A DNA stretch of 47,540 bases from NCBI RefSeq assembly GCF_001571305.1, contig NZ_BCTN01000026.1:1-47540 (forward strand). Reading direction: 5' to 3'. The notes below the pieces were generated by a model. That model was not told the DNA's origin. It was given only the letters and a program-made list of their open reading frames with translations, and did not search any database. Both the position numbers and the translations under genes were made by a program. The stretch is from Erwinia persicina NBRC 102418 (GTDB taxonomy: Bacteria > Pseudomonadota > Gammaproteobacteria > Enterobacterales > Enterobacteriaceae). This document shows, piece by piece, positions 1 to 8,379 of the stretch; position 1 is the stretch's first letter; the number at the start of each line of letters is the position of its first letter.

Positions 1-40
1 CGCTATTGCATTTGCCTGTCATAAGCGAAGACTGCTCTGC

Positions 41-96
41 CTGAATCCCTGAATCCCTGAATCCCTGAATCCCTGAATCCCTGAATCCCTGAATCC
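41..96. repeat. 8-bp tandem repeat, seven perfect copies of CTGAATCC
   Basis: Seven uninterrupted, identical copies of the 8-base unit CTGAATCC run head to tail over 56 bases. Because the unit length is not a multiple of three, a change in copy number would shift any reading frame crossing it. No clear gene crosses it here. It lies just upstream of a 5'-truncated MFS transporter gene, so it may sit close to an old recombination junction. Slipped-strand variation is inferred from the structure only. Confidence 0.95.
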
Positions 97-106
97 CGTA
101 ATTATA

Positions 107-1366
107 GTGCGGCCGTTTGAGGAAAGAGATAAGAGAGCTTGCTGGCAGGGGAGAGAGAACGCAGGTATCACCCCTGGGCATGTTTTAGCGTGGGAAGGCG
201 GCAAGCAGTGCGTCAATAGCGCAGCGCAGTCGTCGGTGTTTGCCGGCATGCTGGTATTTGGCCTGGCCTCGCTGGGTGCCGGGCTGTCATCGGGACTGAT
301 GATGTTAAACCTCTTCCGTCTGCTGCAGGGCGCAGGGTGTGCCGTACTCTACACCGTGACCGCCGCTATTCTGGTTAACGCGGTACCAGAGGAGCGGCGG
401 GGGAGGGCGCTTGGCCTGCTCTTTGCCGCCAATGGGCTGGGCCTGGCGGTTGGTCCGGTCGCCGGAGGATGGCTGGTCAGCATGTTTGGCTGGCAATCTG
501 TTTTCCTGCTTAATGTGCCGCTGATCCTGCTCAGTTTTATGCTCTGTCTGGGACAGATACCGTCCGCGCCCCCATCCCCCCGTCCGCGCGTGGACTACCG
601 CGGCTGGATATTGATGGTGGCAGGCCTGGTGCCGCTGCTGGTCTGGTCGGGTTATGTAACACACTGGGGCTGGTCGGCTTTCGTTTCTCTGGCAACGCTG
701 GGGACGGCCATACTGTTCCTGCTGGTTTTCGTGCGCGTAGAGCGGCAGACGGTACAACCGCTGATTGATTTCAGCGTTCTGGGTTGTGGTGCCTTTTGCC
801 GTGCCTGTGTCTTGTCGGTGCTTCTGGCCATCTTTTACTGTGTTGCCTTTATGCTGATGCCGTTCCGGCTGGTTGAACGATTCGGCCTCAGCGATGCGCA
901 GCTGGGTCTGATGCTGCTGCCGGTGACGCTGGTGATGGCGCTGATTTCACCCGTGGCGGGGCGGCTGGGTGACAGGTACGGGCCGTGGCGAGTGATGACG
1001 GCCGGATTTTTTCTGCTGACCTGCTCCGCGCTGTTACAGAGCGCGTCCGCCAGCACGCTCTCGCTCAGTCGGATCGCGCTGGCCGGGGTCATGATGGGGG
1101 CGATCCTCGGGCTTTCGGTGACGGCAGCGTTGAACGCCTTACCGCCGCCACAGCACGGGCAAGGTATAGGAATAGCCTGGACGCTGCACAACCTGGGGGG
1201 CGCACTGGGGTTGGGGGTGGCGACCCGTATGTATCAGTCCGGCGGAGCCGTTTATGGTTATCAGTGGGTGATGTGGCTGCTGGTGCTGCTGTCGTGTATG
1301 GGAGGGGGAGTGGCGCTCTATTCGGTGCACAGCGCCAGCCGAACGGCGGCTGGCGCTGGAGGGTAA
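107..1366 (+). pseudogene. MFS drug-efflux transporter (DHA2/EmrB-like), 5'-truncated
   Basis: From about residue 45 (near base 240) the 419-residue frame reads as a multidrug efflux transporter of the major facilitator superfamily, with about a dozen hydrophobic segments to the C-terminus. It holds the motif-C-like segment GLAVGPVAGGWL and the loop RLGDRYGPWRV. The first 44 residues are polar and unlike any transporter N-terminus. The first two membrane helices and the first motif-A loop (GxLxDRxGRR type), which should precede FAGMLVFGLASLG, are absent. The only upstream start is GTG at 107 with no good ribosome site. I therefore read it as a gene that lost its 5' end and is probably inactive. 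It converges on msrA. A shortened but translated protein cannot be excluded. Confidence 0.65.
1330..1358. terminator. 12-bp stem-loop between convergent MFS remnant and msrA
   Basis: A perfect 12-base inverted repeat (CAGCGCCAGCCG / CGGCTGGCGCTG) with a 5-base loop lies in the last codons of the MFS frame, just past the msrA stop on the other strand. Its position between convergent genes suggests a shared transcription end. Neither side has a U-run, so a classical intrinsic terminator is not certain. Confidence 0.45.
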
Positions 1367-1903
1367 CTAGCCCGTGACGGTCTTCGCGGCAAAGCGCTTA
1401 CGCAGCTTCTGCAGCTTGGGGGGGATCACGGCCAGGCAGTAACGGTTTTCCTGTCCTTCTCCGGCCCAGTAGTCCTGATGATAATCTTCCGCCGGATACC
1501 AGGTGGCATCGGCTTCGATGGTGGTTACCACCGGATCGGTATGTTCTGCCTGCGCACGTGCAATGGCCGCCTGTGCTTCAGCTTCCTGCTCCGGGCTGGC
1601 AGGGAAAATAGCGGAACGGTACTGCGTGCCTATATCATTCCCCTGGCGGTTAAGCTGGGTGGGATCGTGCGTGGCGAAACTGATATCCAGCAGATCGCCG
1701 TAGCTGATAACGTCAGGATCAAAGCCGATACGGATCGCTTCTGCGTGCCCGGTGTCCCCGTTGCACACCTGCTTATAGGTCGGATTCTCCGTATGACCGC
1801 CAATATAACCACTTTCCAGTGACTGCACGCCGTTGATTTGTTTGAACACAGCTTCAGTACACCAGAAGCAGCCTCCGGCGAGGGTTGCGTATTCTGTCGC
1901 CAT
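1367..1903 (-). CDS. msrA: Peptide-methionine (S)-S-oxide reductase MsrA
   Basis: This enzyme reduces methionine-S-sulfoxide in oxidised proteins, or free, back to methionine, using thioredoxin for turnover. The 178-residue product begins with the family signature GCFWCTE, which places the catalytic cysteine at residue 12. It also contains the conserved GYIGGHTENPTYKQVC segment (Cys47), the HDPTQLNRQGND-GTQYRS segment and a late cysteine (Cys156). It is the short form, without the N-terminal extension of the 212-residue E. coli enzyme. The start is well supported by an AAGGAGT ribosome site seven bases before ATG. The protein is probably cytoplasmic because no signal peptide is seen. It is the only gene in its transcription unit and runs toward the truncated MFS gene. 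Confidence 0.97.
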   Translation of the reverse strand: MATEYATLAGGCFWCTEAVFKQINGVQSLESGYIGGHTENPTYKQVCNGDTGHAEAIRIGFDPDVISYGDLLDISFATHDPTQLNRQGNDIGTQYRSAIFPASPEQEAEAQAAIARAQAEHTDPVVTTIEADATWYPAEDYHQDYWAGEGQENRYCLAVIPPKLQKLRKRFAAKTVTG

Positions 1904-2086
1904 TTGTCACTCCTTAAAGAGATGTCTGCTGTTTGGCCTGGGATGTGAGATTAACCTTAGCGCGTTACGTTCTGAGGTCAATGCGTTTTTCATCGGCACC
2001 CTCGCGCCATCCTGTCTGTGCGGAATCGTATGCTGATTAAAGAGATTGGCGTCTACCCTTTTTCTTAGTTTATTTCGGTATGAACT

Positions 2087-2101
2087 ATAACCGTTGGTTA
2101 T
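2087..2101. promoter_or_regulatory. Perfect inverted repeat upstream of the sulfur-type operon
   Basis: ATAACC-GTT-GGTTAT is a perfect 6-bp dyad with a 3-bp spacer, 85 bases before the first gene of the monooxygenase/ABC operon and in an AT-rich promoter-like stretch. It could be an operator. No regulator gene lies beside the operon, so the binding protein is unknown. Confidence 0.35.
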
Positions 2102-2186
2102 TGGCTGGCGGCGTGCTAAGGGAAGAAAATAGCAGTAATTTATAACGTATTGATTTATGTCAATACCTTATTAAAAAAGGTGTCTT

Positions 2187-3509
2187 TTGAACATTTCACT
2201 TACCGCCCAGCTGGCTCAGCATATTTCCAGCCATCATCCCGGCGAGGAACAGCGGCGTTACGCCCGTGACGGCGTAACGGATTATTTTGCCTGTCTGTTT
2301 CCTGTACTGCACGGCAGTGTCATCGATAGCGGTCTGGATGCGGTGTTTCGTGTCTATCCGGCCGAACACTCCCTGGAAAATCTCGCCTTACAGCTTGGTT
2401 ATATGAGCCACTCGCTGGATTTCGATGATTACCATACCGCTTTTCGCGGTCACCCGACAACGGTGGTGCTCTCCGCGCTGCTGGCGCTAAGTAAAGACGA
2501 TCGCTCAGTCACGGCGGAACAGTTTCTTGATGCCTATATCGTGGGTGTGGAGCTGGCAGGCCGGCTGGGGAAAGCCATCGGCACCCGACACTATTCTGCC
2601 GGTTTCCACAGCACCGCCACGCTGGGCACCGTTGCGGCGGCGGGCGCTGCCTGTCGTCTGCTGGCACTCAGCACCGCGGAAACCGAAGTAGCCATTGGTC
2701 TGGCGGCGACCCAGGCCTCCGGGCTGCGCAGCCAGTTTGGTTCAGCGGCAAAACCGTTGCACGCCGGCCTGGCGGCACGCAGTGCAGTCAGCAGCGTACA
2801 GCTGGCGCAGGCAGGGTTTGGTGGTCAGCGCAGCGGTGTACTGGACAGCTTTCTGCAGACGCTGGGTTTTGGCGCCGGGCAGCCGCAGGCGCTACTGAGC
2901 GGCTGGGGTCAGCCGTGGCGCATTGAGGAGCCGGGCCTGGAGTTTAAACGCTATCCAACCTGCGGCGGTACGCACAGCGCGGCAGAAGCGGCATTTGTGC
3001 TGCGTGAACAGCTGCTGGCCGCCGGGGTAGAAACCACCCTGGACGTGATCGAACGTATTGAGGTCAGTTTCCCGCCGGGTGCGGATACCGCTGCAAATAT
3101 TGTCGCCCCGCAGAATGGGGTGGAAGCGCGCTTCAGCCTGGAATACGTCATTGCAGATGCGCTGATACATGGGGGCGTGGCCCTGGAAAATTACAGTGAA
3201 TCTCCGGTGAAACCTGCTATTGCGGCGCTGGCGTCACGTGTCACCCGTCGGCCGGATCCCACCGCACCGGCCGACGAACTTGACCCGGATCGTCGTTTTC
3301 ACTGTGTCACGCTGTGGCTGAGTGATGGACGCACCCTGAGCCACTGTGTCACCCGCCGCGAAACCGCGGCCGCTTTCACCGATGTGCAGGCCAAATTACA
3401 ACGCAGCCTTGCGGCGCTGCCTGATGCGCAGGCGCAAACCCTCCTCAGGGAGGCCCGTCTGCCCGACGCAGACGCACTGCATCATCTTATTTTTCTGATT
3501 AGCCAATAA
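2187..3509 (+). CDS. MmgE/PrpD family protein (YxeQ-like)
   Basis: This 440-residue protein belongs to the MmgE/PrpD family, whose best-known members are 2-methylcitrate dehydratase PrpD and cis-aconitate decarboxylase. The family segment HSLDFDDYH (residues 75-83) followed by GHPTT (88-92) is clear, as are the glycine- and alanine-rich helices that follow. The start is TTG at 2187, set by the AAAAAAGG ribosome site at 2173-2180; no ATG fits. It opens an operon with a flavin monooxygenase and an ABC importer. The same three kinds of gene occur together in the Bacillus subtilis yxeKLMNOPQ operon for S-(2-succino)cysteine, where YxeQ is the MmgE/PrpD member. Propionate metabolism is less likely because no prpB or prpC gene is nearby. 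The substrate is inferred, not shown. Confidence 0.85.
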   Translation: MNISLTAQLAQHISSHHPGEEQRRYARDGVTDYFACLFPVLHGSVIDSGLDAVFRVYPAEHSLENLALQLGYMSHSLDFDDYHTAFRGHPTTVVLSALLALSKDDRSVTAEQFLDAYIVGVELAGRLGKAIGTRHYSAGFHSTATLGTVAAAGAACRLLALSTAETEVAIGLAATQASGLRSQFGSAAKPLHAGLAARSAVSSVQLAQAGFGGQRSGVLDSFLQTLGFGAGQPQALLSGWGQPWRIEEPGLEFKRYPTCGGTHSAAEAAFVLREQLLAAGVETTLDVIERIEVSFPPGADTAANIVAPQNGVEARFSLEYVIADALIHGGVALENYSESPVKPAIAALASRVTRRPDPTAPADELDPDRRFHCVTLWLSDGRTLSHCVTRRETAAAFTDVQAKLQRSLAALPDAQAQTLLREARLPDADALHHLIFLISQ

Positions 3510-3524
3510 CGAAAAGGATCTCTT

Positions 3525-4874
3525 ATGTCTGTGCAAAAAACGTCGTCACGTCAGCTGCGCCTCGGTCTGTTTGTTCAGGCGCTGGGCCACCACGTTGGCG
3601 GCTGGCGCGCGGAAGGTGCCAAGGGGTCGCCGACCGACGTTGACTGGTTTACCTGGATCGCTAAAAAAGGCGAAGAGGGAAAGTTCGATATGTTCTTTGT
3701 GGGCGATGCGCTGGCGACCAGCGTGCACCGTTTGCCCTCCACCATGTCCCGTCTGGAGCCGCTGACGCTGCTGTCGGCGCTGGCCGTGCAGACGCAGCAC
3801 ATCGGTCTGGCTGCGACGGCATCGACCACCTTTGACCAGCCGTTCCATCTGGCGCGCGCGCTGTCGTCCGTCGATCACATCAGCCGCGGACGTGGCGCAT
3901 GGAACGTGGTGACCTCGTTCTCTGCCGATGCGGCCCGCAACTTCAGTCGTGAAGATTTGCCGTCTCATGCGGAACGTTATGATGTGGCGAGAGAATTCCT
4001 CGATGTGACCTTCAAGCTGTGGAACGGTTGGGAAGACGGTGCCATCGTGCGTGAAAAAGAGACGGGCCGGTACTCTGATGAAGCGAAAATCCACGCCGCG
4101 AACCACAAAGGAAAATACTTCCAGGTCCAGGGCCCGCTCAATATTGCCCGCTCCCCGCAGGGGCGTCCGGTGATTATTGAAGCCGGGTCTTCTCCGGCGG
4201 GCCAGAAGCTGGCGGCGGAAACGGCGGAGGTGGTGTTTACTGCGGCGGCGTCGCTGGAAGAGGGCCAGGCGTTTTACCGCAGCCAGAAACAGTTTGTACG
4301 CGATGCCGGGCGTCATCCCGATCATCTGCTGATCCTGCCCGGAGTCATGCCGATCGTGGGTCGCAGTCGCGCCGAAGCTCAGGAAACCTGGGATCAGCTG
4401 AATGAGCTGGTGGATATCGATAACGGCATTGAGCAGCTGTCAGCGCGCTTCGGCGTGGACATGACCGCGTATCCGCTGGATGGCCCGGTGCCGGAAATTG
4501 GCGGAACCGAAGGTGGCCAGAGCCGCGTGAAGCTGCTGACCGAGCTGGCGGCACGTGAGAACCTCACCCTGCGCCAGCTGGCCGCCGTGGCTGCCGGTTC
4601 CCGCGGTCATCGCGTTATCGTCGGTACGGCCGAAGATATTGCCGATGACTTCCAGCAGTGGCTGGAGCAGGGCGGGGCGGATGGTTTTAACATCATGCCT
4701 GCCGTCCTGCCTAATCAGCTGGAACTGTTTGTTGAGCTGGTGGTGCCTGAGTTACAGCGCCGCGGCCTGTTCCGCACGGAATACCAGTACCCAACCCTGC
4801 GTGAAAACCTTGGCCTGCCGCCGTTTGATGAAAATTTTGCCGCCGTCCCTGCACTGGCGACTGAGAAGGAATAA
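3525..4874 (+). CDS. NtaA/SnaA/DszA-family FMN-dependent monooxygenase (YxeK-like)
   Basis: This is a bacterial luciferase-like flavin monooxygenase of 449 residues, the usual length for the nitrilotriacetate monooxygenase component A (NtaA/DmoA) group. Recognisable segments are the N-terminal LGLFVQALGHHVGGWR, FDMFFVGDAL, SVDHISRGRGAWNVVTS and RPVIIEAGSSPAGQ, and the C-terminal GTAEDIADDFQQW plus GADGFNIMP. Such enzymes use reduced FMN from a separate reductase and often open C-S, C-N or C-Cl bonds. No flavin reductase is encoded beside it. A good AAGGATCTC ribosome region precedes ATG, 15 bases after the MmgE/PrpD stop. With the downstream ABC importer it suggests import and oxidative cleavage of a modified amino acid, probably as a sulfur source. 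The exact substrate is unknown. Confidence 0.9.
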   Translation: MSVQKTSSRQLRLGLFVQALGHHVGGWRAEGAKGSPTDVDWFTWIAKKGEEGKFDMFFVGDALATSVHRLPSTMSRLEPLTLLSALAVQTQHIGLAATASTTFDQPFHLARALSSVDHISRGRGAWNVVTSFSADAARNFSREDLPSHAERYDVAREFLDVTFKLWNGWEDGAIVREKETGRYSDEAKIHAANHKGKYFQVQGPLNIARSPQGRPVIIEAGSSPAGQKLAAETAEVVFTAAASLEEGQAFYRSQKQFVRDAGRHPDHLLILPGVMPIVGRSRAEAQETWDQLNELVDIDNGIEQLSARFGVDMTAYPLDGPVPEIGGTEGGQSRVKLLTELAARENLTLRQLAAVAAGSRGHRVIVGTAEDIADDFQQWLEQGGADGFNIMPAVLPNQLELFVELVVPELQRRGLFRTEYQYPTLRENLGLPPFDENFAAVPALATEKE

Positions 4875-4877
4875 CCG

Positions 4878-5774
4878 ATGAAATCCTCTGCCCTGACCGC
4901 TGTTCTTCTTGCTCTGGTACCGCTGTCGTCAGCCCTGGCCGCCGATCAGAATGTGGCGTTTACCCCCAGCATTAAAGCGAAGGCGGATGCGGCCCTGCAC
5001 GCCACGCTGCCCGCTGACATCCTGAAAAAAGGTTATATCGTGGCGGGAACTAACCCGAACACGCCACCGACCACTTTCTATCAGGCGGATAATAAGACCC
5101 TCGCCGGACGTGAAATTGATATTGTCAGCGCGGTCGCCGACCGTCTGGGTATTGCGGTGCACTGGCGGGATACCGGTGGCTTTGACAACATCATTCCTGG
5201 CCTGAAATCCGGCCGGTATGATCTGGCCGCGTCGAATATTGATGCCAATAAGAAACGCCTGCAGCAGGTGGATTTCGTCGGCTATTACAATGCGTCAAAG
5301 CTGGCGCTGATTTCCCGTAAAGACGCCGCGCTGGGGCCATTTAACACCTTTACAGAACTCTGCGGCAAAACGGTAGGGGCCGGGGCAGGTACTTCGCAGA
5401 TCACCCGTCTGCAAACCGCCAGTGATGCCTGCGTCGCCGGCAATAAGCCCGCGATTACTATCCCGGTCTTCCCGGATCGTCCTGCGGGCGTTCAGGCGGT
5501 TATGAGCGGCCGCGTGCCGATGTTCTTTGGTCCGTATGAAGGCCTGCGCTATCAGGCCAGCCAGGTCAAAGCGTTATCGCTTGCAGGCGAAATCACCATT
5601 GAAGACACCATCGTTTCTCTCGCGCTACCGAAAGATTCTCCACTGGAAAAACCGGTGCAGGCCGCTCTGAACTCGCTGATCAAGGACGGGACGTACCAGC
5701 AGATCCTCGACAAATGGGAGATCGGTTTTGGCGCGGTGAAAAGCGCTGGCCTGAATGAAGAGATCGCGAAATGA
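4878..5774 (+). CDS. Amino-acid ABC transporter, periplasmic binding protein (YxeM-like)
   Basis: This is a family 3 extracellular solute-binding protein of 298 residues. A signal peptide of about 22 residues ends at SSALA-A and is of the ordinary Sec type, without a lipobox. The mature part has the GREIDIVSAVADRLG, GLKSGRYDLAASN and DGTYQQILDKWEIG segments found in polar amino-acid receptors. It would capture the substrate in the periplasm and deliver it to the permease encoded just downstream. The gene starts three bases after the monooxygenase stop, and its own stop overlaps the permease start, so all five genes are probably one transcript. Ligand specificity cannot be read from sequence; an S-modified cysteine is suggested by context alone. 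Confidence 0.93.
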   Translation: MKSSALTAVLLALVPLSSALAADQNVAFTPSIKAKADAALHATLPADILKKGYIVAGTNPNTPPTTFYQADNKTLAGREIDIVSAVADRLGIAVHWRDTGGFDNIIPGLKSGRYDLAASNIDANKKRLQQVDFVGYYNASKLALISRKDAALGPFNTFTELCGKTVGAGAGTSQITRLQTASDACVAGNKPAITIPVFPDRPAGVQAVMSGRVPMFFGPYEGLRYQASQVKALSLAGEITIEDTIVSLALPKDSPLEKPVQAALNSLIKDGTYQQILDKWEIGFGAVKSAGLNEEIAK

Positions 5775-6673
5775 GTGTCAGGCCTGACGACCCCAACGCC
5801 GGGCTGCGTATCGTCGGACACCGTCACTACGGTCGCTGGTTCAGTGCCCTGATTGTGCTGCTACTGATGGCACTGATGGGGTCATCTGTTGTCAGCAACC
5901 CGCGCTTTGAGTGGGACGTGGTGGCGCAGAACCTGACGGAAACCTCGATCCTGAATGGCGTGATGATGACTCTTAAGCTGACGGTCATTTCTGTACTGTT
6001 CGGTTTTGCCGGTGGCACGCTGCTGGCGCTGATGCGCCTGTCCGCGAACCCGGTACTGGTGGGGGTGAGCTGGGCTTATACGTGGTTTTTCCGCGCGGTG
6101 CCGATGCTGGTGCAGCTGTTCCTCTGGTACAACATTGCGGCGCTGTATCCTAAGCTATCGTTTTCCCTGCCGTATCTGGGCGAAATCTGGAGCGCCAGCA
6201 CCAATGAAATCATCAGCCCGTTCAGCGCGGCGGTAATTGCGCTGGTCATGCATCAGTCCGCCTATGCGGCCGAAATCATCCGCGCCGGGATCCAGAGTGT
6301 GAATCCGGGTCAGCTGGAAGCGGCCAAAGCACTGGGCTATCGTCCAGGCCAGATTTTCCGCCAGACTGTGCTGCCACAGGCAATGCGAACCATCTTGCCG
6401 CCCGCCGGGAATGAGGTGATCGGTCAGTTGAAAACCACCGCCGTTGTCTCGGTGATCGCCCTGCAGGATGTGCTTTATTCCGCACAGATTATTTATCAGC
6501 GTACCTATGAGGTGATCCCGCTGCTGCTGGTGGCCACGGCCTGGTATCTGCTGATGACTTCCGTACTGTCAGTGGGTCAGCACTATGTGGAAGTGTGGTT
6601 CAGCCGCGGCAATACGCCGGTAAAAAAACGCTGGTTCCGCCGGGCAGTTGAACAACAGGAGCATCAGTCATGA
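5771..6673 (+). CDS. Amino-acid ABC transporter permease (HisM/YxeN-like)
   Basis: This inner-membrane permease has 300 residues and several hydrophobic segments. It carries the polar amino-acid permease signature SAYAAEIIRAGIQSVNPGQ, then EAAKALGY and the LPQAMRTILPPAGNE stretch that contacts the ATPase. The start overlaps the upstream stop as ATGA, a sign of translational coupling. The N-terminus has about 25 cytoplasmic residues before the first helix, rather longer than HisM. No second permease gene is present, so the pore is probably a homodimer. It works with the binding protein before it and the ATPase after it. Confidence 0.93.
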   Translation: MSVRPDDPNAGLRIVGHRHYGRWFSALIVLLLMALMGSSVVSNPRFEWDVVAQNLTETSILNGVMMTLKLTVISVLFGFAGGTLLALMRLSANPVLVGVSWAYTWFFRAVPMLVQLFLWYNIAALYPKLSFSLPYLGEIWSASTNEIISPFSAAVIALVMHQSAYAAEIIRAGIQSVNPGQLEAAKALGYRPGQIFRQTVLPQAMRTILPPAGNEVIGQLKTTAVVSVIALQDVLYSAQIIYQRTYEVIPLLLVATAWYLLMTSVLSVGQHYVEVWFSRGNTPVKKRWFRRAVEQQEHQS

Positions 6674-7431
6674 GTGAGGCGATCAGCCTGCGCGGTATTC
6701 ACAAGCAGTTCTCTGGCCGCACGGTGTTGCAGGATATCAATATGGATATTGCCGCCGGATCTGTGACGGTGATCCTCGGTCCTTCCGGATCGGGAAAATC
6801 CACGCTGCTGCGCTGCATTAACCATCTGGAAAAACTGGATGCCGGAACCATTCACGTCGGCAAGTCGCTGGTGGGCTACCGGCGTAAAGGGCAGCATCTG
6901 GTTGAGCTACCGGAAAAGAGCGTCGCCGAACAGCGTCAGCGGATTGGCATGGTCTTCCAGCAGTTCAACCTGTTTCCACACCGGACGGTGCTGCAAAATA
7001 TCACCGATGCTCCGCTGCGTATTCGCCGGGAAAAACGCGCAGTCGTGGAGGCGCGTGCGCTGAAACTTCTGGAGCAGGTCGGGCTGGCGCATCGTGCACA
7101 GGCCTGGCCGCGTGAGTTATCTGGCGGACAGCAGCAGCGGGTGGCGATAGCCCGCGCGCTGGCAATGGAGCCGGAAGTGATGCTGTTTGATGAACCCACC
7201 TCCGCGCTGGATCCGGAACTGGTGGGAGAGGTGTTACAGGTGATGAAGCAGCTGGCGCATTCGGGCATCACCATGGTGGTGGTGACGCATGAAATTGGCT
7301 TTGCGCGCGAAGTGGCCGACAACATCGTATTTATGGATAACGGGCAGGTGGTGGAGAGCGGAGATGCCCGTACGCTGCTGGACAATCCGCAGCATCCACG
7401 CCTGCGCGAATTCCTGGCCAGCGTGCTTTAA
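6670..7431 (+). CDS. Amino-acid ABC transporter ATP-binding protein (GlnQ/YxeO-like)
   Basis: This is the 253-residue ATPase of a polar amino-acid importer. Walker A is GPSGSGKST (37-45), the Q-loop is VFQQFNLFPH, the signature is LSGGQQQR (150-157), Walker B is VMLFDEPT (170-177) and the switch histidine lies in VVVTHEIGFAREV. About ten residues more than in GlnQ separate Walker A from the Q-loop, a variation seen in related ATPases. ATGA overlap with the permease stop shows tight coupling. It is the last gene of the operon and is followed at once by a strong hairpin. Confidence 0.95.
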   Translation: MSEAISLRGIHKQFSGRTVLQDINMDIAAGSVTVILGPSGSGKSTLLRCINHLEKLDAGTIHVGKSLVGYRRKGQHLVELPEKSVAEQRQRIGMVFQQFNLFPHRTVLQNITDAPLRIRREKRAVVEARALKLLEQVGLAHRAQAWPRELSGGQQQRVAIARALAMEPEVMLFDEPTSALDPELVGEVLQVMKQLAHSGITMVVVTHEIGFAREVADNIVFMDNGQVVESGDARTLLDNPQHPRLREFLASVL

Positions 7432-7436
7432 GGCAA

Positions 7437-7463
7437 CTGAGCCTGCCTCCGGGGCAGGCTCAG
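7437..7463. terminator. Stem-loop ending the amino-acid ABC operon
   Basis: A perfect 11-bp stem (CTGAGCCTGCC / GGCAGGCTCAG) with a 5-base loop starts six bases after the ATPase stop codon. It sits between convergent genes and probably ends transcription or protects the 3' end. There is no long U-run after it. Confidence 0.6.
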
Positions 7464-7488
7464 TAATATCACACGTCGACATTCTTTC

Positions 7489-8151
7489 TCATCCACTCAA
7501 TAACCCCGCCCCAACGTTAACCGACAGCCCCAGAATCGCCAGATTAAACACAAAGGAAATCACCGACTGCAGCAGAGCAATCTGGCGCATGTCGGTGGTG
7601 CCGGTTGCGACATCTGCAGTTTGTGATGCAACGGCGATAGTGAAGGAGAAATAGAGAAAATCCCAGTATCCCGGTTCGTCGGGTTTTTCCGGAAACATCA
7701 TCGGCGTCACCTCCCGGGTACGGTGAAGATAGTGGTGGTGCGCATAATGCATGGCAAATGAGGTGGGCAGCAGCGCCCATGACACCATCAGCGTGCTGGC
7801 GGTGAGCAGCATATGCAGTGTACGCGGGGTTCCGCTCAGATGCTTCAACGTGCCGAGCTCCAGCAGGATGGCCATAACGCTGACCAGACAGCCGAGGGAG
7901 ACCATGCTCAGTACCAGCGAAGCGCTCTCGTCCTGTGAGCGGGCAAGGTGAGGGATATCTTTCGGTACCGTGCGCAGCATCAGAAACCACAGGAAAAACA
8001 GATACAGCATGGCCAGCACGTTCCAGCCGATCAGCATCCGTTGCAGCAGACCCAGCGTTGCGGGCAGGGCGAAGAAGCAGACCATGCCGGCGAACACCGA
8101 CATCAGCAGGCGCAGGCGGGAACGAAGGTGTACGTTGTGCAAAAGACGCAT
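7489..8151 (-). CDS. DUF1345 family inner-membrane protein
   Basis: This is a membrane protein of about 220 residues with roughly five or six hydrophobic segments. The C-terminal part (GYWDFLYFSFTIAVASQTAD followed by QSVISFVFNLAILGLSVN) looks like a potassium-channel pore-helix region, as is typical of DUF1345 proteins, whose role is not established. An upstream in-frame start at 8262 would add 37 residues unlike the family. I prefer the ATG at 8151 (MRLLHNVHLRSRLR), although no strong ribosome site is visible there. It is a single gene convergent with the amino-acid ABC operon and divergent from the MetN-type transporter. Confidence 0.8.
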   Translation of the reverse strand: MRLLHNVHLRSRLRLLMSVFAGMVCFFALPATLGLLQRMLIGWNVLAMLYLFFLWFLMLRTVPKDIPHLARSQDESASLVLSMVSLGCLVSVMAILLELGTLKHLSGTPRTLHMLLTASTLMVSWALLPTSFAMHYAHHHYLHRTREVTPMMFPEKPDEPGYWDFLYFSFTIAVASQTADVATGTTDMRQIALLQSVISFVFNLAILGLSVNVGAGLLSG

Positions 8152-8379
8152 GATGGCAGGGCTTATAGAAAGAAGTTCCGATAGCTTAACTGTAGACGCT
8201 GATGGCAGAAAACACGCGATATTCCATTTGGTTATAACCCATCGCATTTCAGTCGTTTCCAATAATTCCCGGTCTGATTACTATCGTTTGACAATTAGTG
8301 CTACCAATAATCTCTGAAAAATAATCAGTTTAATTAATTAGCGGCATTGGCTGATAAACCGGCAGAAAACAGGCATCAG

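Noticed and set aside
41..96. CRISPR array
   Set aside because: The repeats are 8 bases long with no spacers and no cas genes nearby; it is a simple tandem repeat.
8288..8316. Sigma-70 promoter starting TTGACA before the MetN-type gene
   Set aside because: The -35 hexamer is perfect, but no -10 hexamer lies at 16-18 bases; the nearest candidate is too close, so I do not list it.
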